Position numbers and translations under genes: made by a program. The notes under the pieces are model-generated. The model made no database searches. It was not told the DNA's origin and saw only the letters and a list, made by a program, of their open reading frames with translations. DNA of 40,163 nt from Paulinella micropora (lineage: Eukaryota; Cercozoa; Imbricatea; Euglyphida), in contig BJOX01000122.1 in NCBI GenBank assembly GCA_009731375.1, positions 824,905 to 865,067 on the forward strand. The letters run 5' to 3'. Below are positions 32,688 to 40,163 of this stretch, piece after piece; position 1 is the first letter of the stretch, and each line of letters opens with the position of its first letter.

Positions 32688-32718
32688 TCTCTCTCTCTCT
32701 CTCTCTCTCTCTTTGCAG
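32281..32718. repeat. CT array
   Basis: (CT)n with TTTC and CCTT interruptions; an internal segment ending TTTCTCTCTTCTCTCTCTCTTC is duplicated (about 32551 and 32636; 22-mer split as TTTCTCTCTTC + TCTCTCTCTTC). Confidence 0.95.
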
Positions 32719-32761
32719 TCTGGATTCCATGGACCACCTCTTCTCTCTCTCTCTCCCTTCA
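32719..32761 (+). pseudogene. Second copy of 36-base exon, invaded by CT repeat
   Basis: After CTCTTTGCAG it repeats TCTGGATTCC and TGG-CCACC with G to A changes. The middle (GATTGGACCACC in copy 1) is replaced by CT repeat before TTCAGTACTC resumes. This is microsatellite growth inside a duplicated exon-like sequence. Confidence 0.5.
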
Positions 32762-33541
<780 letters not shown>

Positions 33542-33649
33542 TAATGGTATGTAGAATGATGATGGCACCCATGACCTGATTCATTCACACACACATATAT
33601 ATACATCACAGACACATTCACACACACATTCACACTTAACTAATGTAGA

Positions 33650-33741
33650 ATGGTGGCACTCCGGACCTTGTTCGCCACAATTCCAGCTCACCCGTTCCCA
33701 GCCGCTCTGCGTCCAGCCTTGCTGAGGCTTTGTCAGTCCAC
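33650..33741 (+). CDS. Possible first exon, targeting-peptide-like, cut by gap
   Basis: Starts MVALRTLFATIPAHPFPAAL and continues with Arg, Leu and Pro into the gap at 33742. Absence of acidic residues, presence of Arg, and Ala/Leu/Pro richness resemble a mitochondrial or plastid targeting peptide. It is in unique DNA after CA-rich repeat. The rest of the gene, if any, is in the gap. Confidence 0.3.
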
Positions 33742-34073
33742 NNNNNNNNNNNNNNNNNNNNNNNNNNNNNNNNNNNNNNNNNNNNNNNNNNNNNNNNNNN
33801 NNNNNNNNNNNNNNNNNNNNNNNNNNNNNNNNNNNNNNNNNNNNNNNNNNNNNNNNNNNNNNNNNNNNNNNNNNNNNNNNNNNNNNNNNNNNNNNNNNNN
33901 NNNNNNNNNNNNNNNNNNNNNNNNNNNNNNNNNNNNNNNNNNNNNNNNNNNNNNNNNNNNNNNNNNNNNNNNNNNNNNNNNNNNNNNNNNNNNNNNNNNN
34001 NNNNNNNNNNNNNNNNNNNNNNNNNNNNNNNNNNNNNNNNNNNNNNNNNNNNNNNNNNNNNNNNNNNNNNNNN

Positions 34074-34110
<37 letters not shown>

Positions 34111-34135
34111 CTCTCTCCTCCTCCTCCTCCTCCTC

Positions 34136-34202
<67 letters not shown>

Positions 34203-34223
34203 TTTCTCTCTCCTCCTCCTCGT

Positions 34224-34271
<48 letters not shown>

Positions 34272-34275
34272 TCTC

Positions 34276-34328
<53 letters not shown>

Positions 34329-34504
34329 CTCTCTTTCTTTCTTGTACATATATATATATACATACATATATATATATATATATATCCCTCTCTCTCTCTT
34401 TCTCTCTCTCTTTCTTTCTTTCTTCCTCCCTCCTCTCTCTCTCTCTTTCTCTCTTTCTCTCTTTCTTTCTTTCTTTCTTTCTCTCTCTCTCTCTCCTCTC
34501 TTTT

Positions 34505-34548
<44 letters not shown>

Positions 34549-34668
34549 TCCTTCTCTCTCTCTCTCTCTCTCTCTCGCTCTCTCGCTCTCTCTTTCTTTC
34601 TTTCTTTCTTTCTTCCTTCCTTTCTTCCTTTCTTCCTTTCTTTCTTTCTTTCTTTCTTTCTTTCTCTC

Positions 34669-34715
<47 letters not shown>

Positions 34716-34790
34716 CTCTCTCTCTCTCTCCCCTCTCTATCCCTCTTCCCTCCCTCCCTCCCTCCCTCTCTCTCCCTCTCTCTCCCCTAT
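34074..34790. repeat. CT, CCT and CTTT arrays
   Basis: Pyrimidine strand of (CT)n, (CCT)n and (CTTT)n with a short TA/TACA break at 34344-34385. The gap 33742-34073 precedes it. Confidence 0.95.
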
Positions 34791-34844
34791 TTATGTATTT
34801 ATCAAATTATATCACTGTTCTTGTGATATTTGCTTAGCATGAAT

Positions 34845-34882
34845 ATGTCCCCAAGGGTATCAGACAACCTCAGTCCACCAGG

Positions 34883-34946
<64 letters not shown>

Positions 34947-35013
34947 GTACATATATATATATATATATGTATCATCTCCACGTGCATCAGACAACCTCAG
35001 TCCACCAGGTCTG

Positions 35014-35046
<33 letters not shown>

Positions 35047-35080
35047 TATATATATTATATATATATATATATTATATATA

Positions 35081-35117
<37 letters not shown>

Positions 35118-35155
35118 GTCCACGTGTATCAGAGAACCTCAGTCCACCAGGTCTG

Positions 35156-35232
<77 letters not shown>

Positions 35233-35271
35233 TCTCCACGTGTGTCAGACTACCTCAGTCCACCAGGTCTG

Positions 35272-35336
<65 letters not shown>

Positions 35337-35366
35337 CACGTGTGTCAGAAACCTCAGTCCACCAGC

Positions 35367-35407
<41 letters not shown>

Positions 35408-35458
35408 CTATATATATAGTCTCCATGTGTATCAGAGAACCTCAGTCCACCAGGTCTG

Positions 35459-35513
<55 letters not shown>

Positions 35514-35548
35514 TCTCCACGTGTGTCAGACAACCTCAGTCCACCAGC

Positions 35549-35589
<41 letters not shown>

Positions 35590-35930
35590 CATATATTTAC
35601 CTATATATATAAATATATATATATATGTATGTATGTATGTATGTATGCATATATATACGTATATAATATATATATATATATATATATAAACATATATATA
35701 TATATACATATATTTACCTAGATATATATAATATATATATATATATAATATATTTATATATTTATATATAATATACATATATATATATATGTATGTATGT
35801 ATACATAAGCTTATATGTATATATATACACTATATATATATATATACATTTATATATACATATATATATAATATATATATATATACATATTTCTATATAT
35901 AATCTACGCGTGTCAGAGAACCTCTACCTA
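34845..35930 (+). repeat. Eight ~35-base cores separated by TA tracts
   Basis: Cores end at about 34886, 35013, 35155, 35271, 35370, 35459, 35553 and 35920. They read TCCACGTGTGTCAGACAACC then TCAGTCCACCAG before GTCTG(TA)n. Several are preceded by TATATAG, so each core is bounded by AG and GT like an exon. The first copy lies in the frame of an ATG (34842) reading [13 protein letters not shown]. The last is degenerate. TA spacers differ in length. After copy 7 a longer TA/TATG region intervenes. Confidence 0.85.
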
Positions 35931-35966
35931 CCTACCTATCTATCTATCTATCTATCACTTGCTTGG

Positions 35967-36012
<46 letters not shown>

Positions 36013-36026
36013 TATTGGTTGATTGG

Positions 36027-36064
<38 letters not shown>

Positions 36065-36090
36065 CATTGATTGATTGATTGGTTGATTGG

Positions 36091-36125
<35 letters not shown>

Positions 36126-36126
36126 G

Positions 36127-36174
<48 letters not shown>

Positions 36175-36225
36175 CTGATTGACTGATTGATTGACTGACT
36201 GACTGACTGACTGATTGACTGATTA

Positions 36226-36269
<44 letters not shown>

Positions 36270-36385
36270 GTTGGTTGGTTGATTGGTTGGTTGATTGGTT
36301 GATTGATTGATTGATTGATTGATTGCTTGCTTGCTTGCTTGCTTGCATGCTTGATTGATTGCTTGATTGATTGATTGATTGATTA

Positions 36386-36419
<34 letters not shown>

Positions 36420-36573
36420 CGATCGATCGATTGATTGATTGATCGATTGATCGATTGATTGCTTGATTGCTTGCTTGCTTGCTTGCTCGCTCGCTCGCTC
36501 GCTCGCTCGCTCGCTCGCTCGATTGATTGATTGATTGATTCATTGATTCATTGATTCATTGATTCATTGATTT

Positions 36574-36619
<46 letters not shown>

Positions 36620-36653
36620 TGATTGATTGATTGTTTGATTGATTGTTTGATAT

Positions 36654-36717
<64 letters not shown>

Positions 36718-36730
36718 GCATATATATATG

Positions 36731-36766
<36 letters not shown>

Positions 36767-36849
36767 GAGGAGGAGGAGGAGGAGGAGGAGGAGGAGGAGG
36801 TGGAGGAGAGAGTTGCTTGATTGCTTGATTGCTTGATTGATCGATCGAT

Positions 36850-36902
<53 letters not shown>

Positions 36903-36960
36903 AATTGATTGATCGATCGATCGATCGATTGATCGATTGATCGATTGATCGATCGATTCA
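35931..36960. repeat. ATTG array with GATA and GGA segments
   Basis: (ATTG)n with GCTT, GCTC, GATC and GACT phases (35965-36650), (GATA)n, (GA)n, (GGA)n 36760-36805, then ATTG/GATC again. QSIN-type frames are translations of the repeat. Confidence 0.95.
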
Positions 36961-37039
36961 TAGACTGTCCTTGATTGATCTGACGTGTCTTTGTGAAGGA
37001 TCTCCCATACCTACTAACGGCTCTCTCTCTCTCTCTCTC

Positions 37040-37071
<32 letters not shown>

Positions 37072-37215
37072 TTTCCCTCTCTCTCTCTCTCTCTCTCTCT
37101 GAAGGATCTCCCATACCTTCAAACGGTTCCCTACAGATCTCTGAAACTTGGGCACCCAACCTCACGGTCTATGAAAAGAAGGAACACAGAGGTGACGGAG
37201 GGAGCAAGGGAGGGA
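36961..37215 (+). repeat. Duplicated unique island split by CT/CCT
   Basis: TGAAGGATCTCCCATACCT occurs at 36996 and 37099, each followed by a diverging (ACTAACGG / TCAAACGG) continuation. (CT)n and (CCT)n lie between. The second copy continues ...CCCTACAG and about 60 bases of unique DNA that could be coding (KDLPYLQT-like frame). Exon status uncertain. Confidence 0.6.
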
Positions 37216-37241
37216 GGGAGGGAGGGAGGGAGGGAGTTAGG

Positions 37242-37328
<87 letters not shown>

Positions 37329-37754
37329 GATGATTTCCACCTTTCTTTGTTTCTTTCTTCTTCTTTTTTTTTTTTTTTCTGCTTCTTTTTCTTTTTTCTT
37401 TTTCTCTTTTCTTTTTCTCTTTTCTTTTTCTCTTTTCTTTTTCTCTTTTCTTTTTCTCTTTTCTTTTTCTCTTTTCTTTTTCTCTTTTCTTTTTCTCTTT
37501 TCTTTTTCTCTTTTCTTTTTCTCTTTTCTTTTTTGCTTTTCTTTTTTGCTTTTCTTTTTTTTCTTCCTTTTTTTTCTCTTTTCTTTTTCTCTTTTCTTTT
37601 TCTTTTTTCTTTTCTTTTTCTTTTTCTTTTTTTTTTTTTTCTTTTTCTTTTCTTCTTTTCATTTTCTTTCGTTTCCTTTCGTTTCATTTCGTTTCATTTT
37701 GTTTTTTTTTTCCTTTCTTTCTTTCTTTCTTTCTTTCTCTTTCTTTCTCTCTCT

Positions 37755-37785
<31 letters not shown>

Positions 37786-38165
37786 CCTTTCTCTTTCTTC
37801 TTTCCTTCTTTCTTCTCATATATATATATATGTTACATATATATATATATATATATATTACATATACATATATATATAATATACTTCTTTCTTTCCCTCT
37901 TTTCTTGCATTCTTCCTTTTGTCTTCTTTTCCCTCCTTTCTTTTTGTTTTCCCTTTCTTTTTGTCCTTTCTATCCTTCCTTTTTTCCCTCCTTTCTTTTT
38001 TTTTTTTTTTCGTTTCTTTCTTTACTCCTTCCTCTCTGTTTTTTTTTGTTTTTTTTTTCGTTTCTTTCTTTACTCCGTCCTTTCTCTGATTGTTTTCTTT
38101 CTTTCGTTTCTCCCATTGGTTGTTTTCCTCTCATCCTTGTTCTCTTGTCGCTCCCTCTTTTCCTT
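37216..38165. repeat. GATA array and long pyrimidine tract
   Basis: GGGA repeats, (GATA)n 37240-37328, then about 800 bases of TTTTC/CTTTT-type pyrimidine strand with a TA-rich break at 37816-37882. No gene. Confidence 0.95.
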
Positions 38166-38224
38166 TGGCCGTATATTCTTTTGCTTGTTGTTGTTGTTGT
38201 TGTTGTTGCTGCTGCTGCTGCTGC

Positions 38225-38269
<45 letters not shown>

Positions 38270-38313
38270 CGCTGCTGCTCCTGCTGCTGTTATCGTTTTT
38301 GTCGTTTTTGTCG

Positions 38314-38368
<55 letters not shown>

Positions 38369-38412
38369 CGCTGCTGCTCCTGCTGCTGTTATCGTTGTTG
38401 TCGTTGTTGTCG

Positions 38413-38445
<33 letters not shown>

Positions 38446-38508
38446 TTGTGTTGTTGTTGTTGTTGTCGCTGCTGCTGCTGCTGTTATCGTTGTTGTCGTT
38501 GTTGTCGT

Positions 38509-38571
<63 letters not shown>

Positions 38572-38588
38572 TGTCGTTGTTTTGACAG
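38166..38588. repeat. TTG/CTG/TCG array
   Basis: (TTG)n with a recurring TCGCTGCTGCTCCTGCTGCTG block (38269, 38367 and partly 38466; quoted here as 20 bases plus one), ending GTTGTTTTGACAG, an acceptor. Confidence 0.9.
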
Positions 38589-38654
38589 ATGAGTTGAAAG
38601 ATGGAGAAAATCTCTGCAGCGTGGACGGATGCTTATCGCCTTCGGAGCTGAAGG
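38589..38654 (+). CDS. Possible 66-base exon
   Basis: Between TTGTTTTGACAG and GTAATGTATGTATG. Two bases, 21 codons and one base, so it is symmetrical in phase 1 and could be duplicated without frameshift. The peptide ELKDGENLCSVDGCLSPSEL is mixed and protein-like, with two Cys. A diverged second copy at 38845-39029 keeps the frame in part. The upstream intron is TTG repeat, the downstream one GTAT repeat. No family recognised. Confidence 0.5.
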
Positions 38655-38724
38655 GTAATGTATGTATGTATGCATGTATGTATGCATGTATGTATGTATG
38701 TATGTATGTATGTTTGTATGTATG

Positions 38725-38755
<31 letters not shown>

Positions 38756-38844
38756 GTAAGTAAGTAAGTAAGTAAGTATGTAATGTAGTGTAATGAAAGT
38801 AAGTAAGCAAGTAAGTAGTAAGCAAGTAAGTAAGTAAGTAAGTA
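38655..38844. repeat. GTAT and GTAA array
   Basis: (GTAT)n then (GTAA)n between the two copies of the 66-base exon. Confidence 0.9.
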
Positions 38845-38935
38845 TGAAAGATGGAGAAAACCTGTATAGCGTGCACAGATGCTTTTAGATAGATAGATAG
38901 ATAGACAGACATATAGATGGATAGATGGATAGATG

Positions 38936-39007
<72 letters not shown>

Positions 39008-39029
39008 TTATCGCCGTCGGAGCTGAAGG
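38845..39029 (+). pseudogene. Second copy of 66-base exon, split by GATA array
   Basis: 38845-38885 repeats the first part (GAAAGATGGAGAAAA, then a diverged CCTGTATAGCGTGCACAGAT and GCTT). 39008-39029 repeats the end (TTATCGCCGTCGGAGCTGAA and GG) with the same GTAATGTATG donor side. Between them lies (GATA)n, at a point corresponding to GATGCTTA in the first copy. Silent changes (AAT/AAC, CTC/CTG) occur besides Cys to Tyr, Asp to His and Gly to Arg. Confidence 0.7.
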
Positions 39030-39055
39030 GTAATGTATGTATGTATGTATGTATG

Positions 39056-39086
<31 letters not shown>

Positions 39087-39141
39087 TGTATGTATGTAAT
39101 GTATGTATGTAACGTATGTATGTATGTATGTATGTAAGCAG

Positions 39142-39164
39142 ATGTCTTCCGCTCCTCCACTATC

Positions 39165-39167
<3 letters not shown>
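39142..39167 (+). CDS. Possible short terminal exon
   Basis: After GTATGTAAGCAG. In the phase expected from the 66-base exon it reads VFRSSTI and then TAA, followed by CT repeat. It could be the end of the same gene, but it is too short to be sure. Confidence 0.25.
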
Positions 39168-39233
<66 letters not shown>

Positions 39234-39441
39234 ATCTCGTGCGTGATGTAAGTTATACATGTGTGTGTGTATGTATGTATATATTTACGTAGAGATGTGT
39301 GCGTTTCAACTGGTATGTACGTATATATGTATATATATACATATATATATATATATGTATGTATGTATTTATGAGAGATATTCCATCTGTCAGTCCAGGA
39401 GGAGCGCGCTTGTAAATGTATGTGTACATGCATGTGTATGC
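39168..39441. repeat. CT, TG and TATG repeats
   Basis: (CT)n 39170-39236, then TG/TATG/TA-rich repeat mixed with short unique stretches. No gene. Confidence 0.8.
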
Positions 39442-39658
39442 ATGAGAAGTTCCTAGTTCTTAAGTGCAATGAGCAATGACTTCAAGCGCTTCGTTCTCAA
39501 TCAATACTGGTGTCCAGAATCTGTATCTTAGCTCATCAGTAAGCTCTTGACGAGGGCTTTCAAATGAGCCACTGCACAAGCGACAGCAACCAGCATTGGC
39601 TGAGATCGAAGCACTTGAAGTCATTGCTCATTGTAGTTAAGAACTAGGAACTTCTCAT
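39442..39658. mobile_element. Foldback element with 52-bp inverted arms
   Basis: ATGAGAAGTTCCTAGTTCTT at the left is mirrored at the right end; arms 39442-39493 and 39607-39658 match with about four differences by eye. Pairing continues inward (CTCAATCAATACTGGT against ACCAGCATTGGCTGAG, with wobbles) to a central AAGCTC/GGGCTT stem. The whole 217 bases can form one hairpin. No coding capacity. MITE or hairpin-RNA precursor. Confidence 0.8.
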
Positions 39659-39763
39659 TGCTTGTACAAATTGATGTTGATGCATGTAGGAATGTGTGCA
39701 TTTCATCTCTTCCACATGGCAGCGCAGGAGGAACGAGCAGCAGTCCATAGCCCGCGGTAGCGG
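39659..39763. other. Unique sequence
   Basis: Short unique stretch, no gene seen. Confidence 0.5.

Positions 39764-40163
<400 letters not shown>

Noticed and set aside
34845-35930. CRISPR-like array of repeats and spacers
   Set aside because: Spacers are TA repeats, not unique sequence, no cas genes are present and the DNA is eukaryotic.

Overview
The window is eukaryotic nuclear DNA, very rich in microsatellites and interrupted by assembly gaps at 5791-6227, 7153-7162, 9206-9252, 11230-11239, 15409-15418, 16471-16480, 19278-19346, 20945-20988, 23976-23985, 28283-28956, 31135-31313 and 33742-34073. Evidence for a eukaryote: GT-AG splice boundaries with consistent codon phase, a Ty3/gypsy-type LTR retrotransposon, 5'-truncated retroposon copies, and no bacterial gene organisation. 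The species cannot be read from the sequence; an alga, another protist or a marine invertebrate would all fit. Most long open frames are translations of repeats ([16 protein letters not shown], poly-I/N/S/T) and are not genes.

Layout. 1-1510: ATCT/GATA arrays with two copies of an 85-base island. 1514-6817: best host gene candidate, six exons on the + strand (1514-1712, 4426-4517, 4828-4934, 5160-5204, 5445-5639, 6470-6817) encoding a Gln-rich, probably coiled-coil protein. All five junctions agree in codon phase, and the introns consist largely of microsatellite (TATG, TACA, TG, CT), with duplicated exon fragments inside them. 6818-9776: trinucleotide repeats and AT-rich DNA with two foldback elements. 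9777-17377: a degenerate LTR retrotransposon with short LTRs, TCAC target duplication, TATA box, polypurine tract, gag-like basic ORFs, an RNase H remnant, an integrase with H2C2, DD35E, GPY/F and an AT-hook-like tail, and an extra downstream ORF. Protease and reverse transcriptase are missing.

17378-28282: GATA/ATCT and TAG arrays carrying further copies of a dispersed retroposon. There are seven loci in the window, counting 2082-2583. All share the same 3' end followed by (ATCT)n or nearly so, and have different 5' truncation points, as expected of a LINE-mobilised element with a microsatellite tail. A GC-rich 0.9-kb island with RNA-like hairpins lies at 21361-22240.

28957-40163: TACA, TATG, CT, TA, ATTG, TTG and CTA arrays in which short exon-like islands recur, several duplicated locally (29014/29192/29698; 32245/32719; eight copies at 34845-35930; 36995/37100; 38589/38845). 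One exon copy is split by a GATA array. A long foldback lies at 39442-39658 and a (CTA)-(TAG)-(CTA) array ends the window.

The recurring theme is short coding-like islands flanked by splice-like AG and GT dinucleotides, embedded in and duplicated together with microsatellites. This may be a system in which microsatellite DNA makes up the introns and drives exon duplication.
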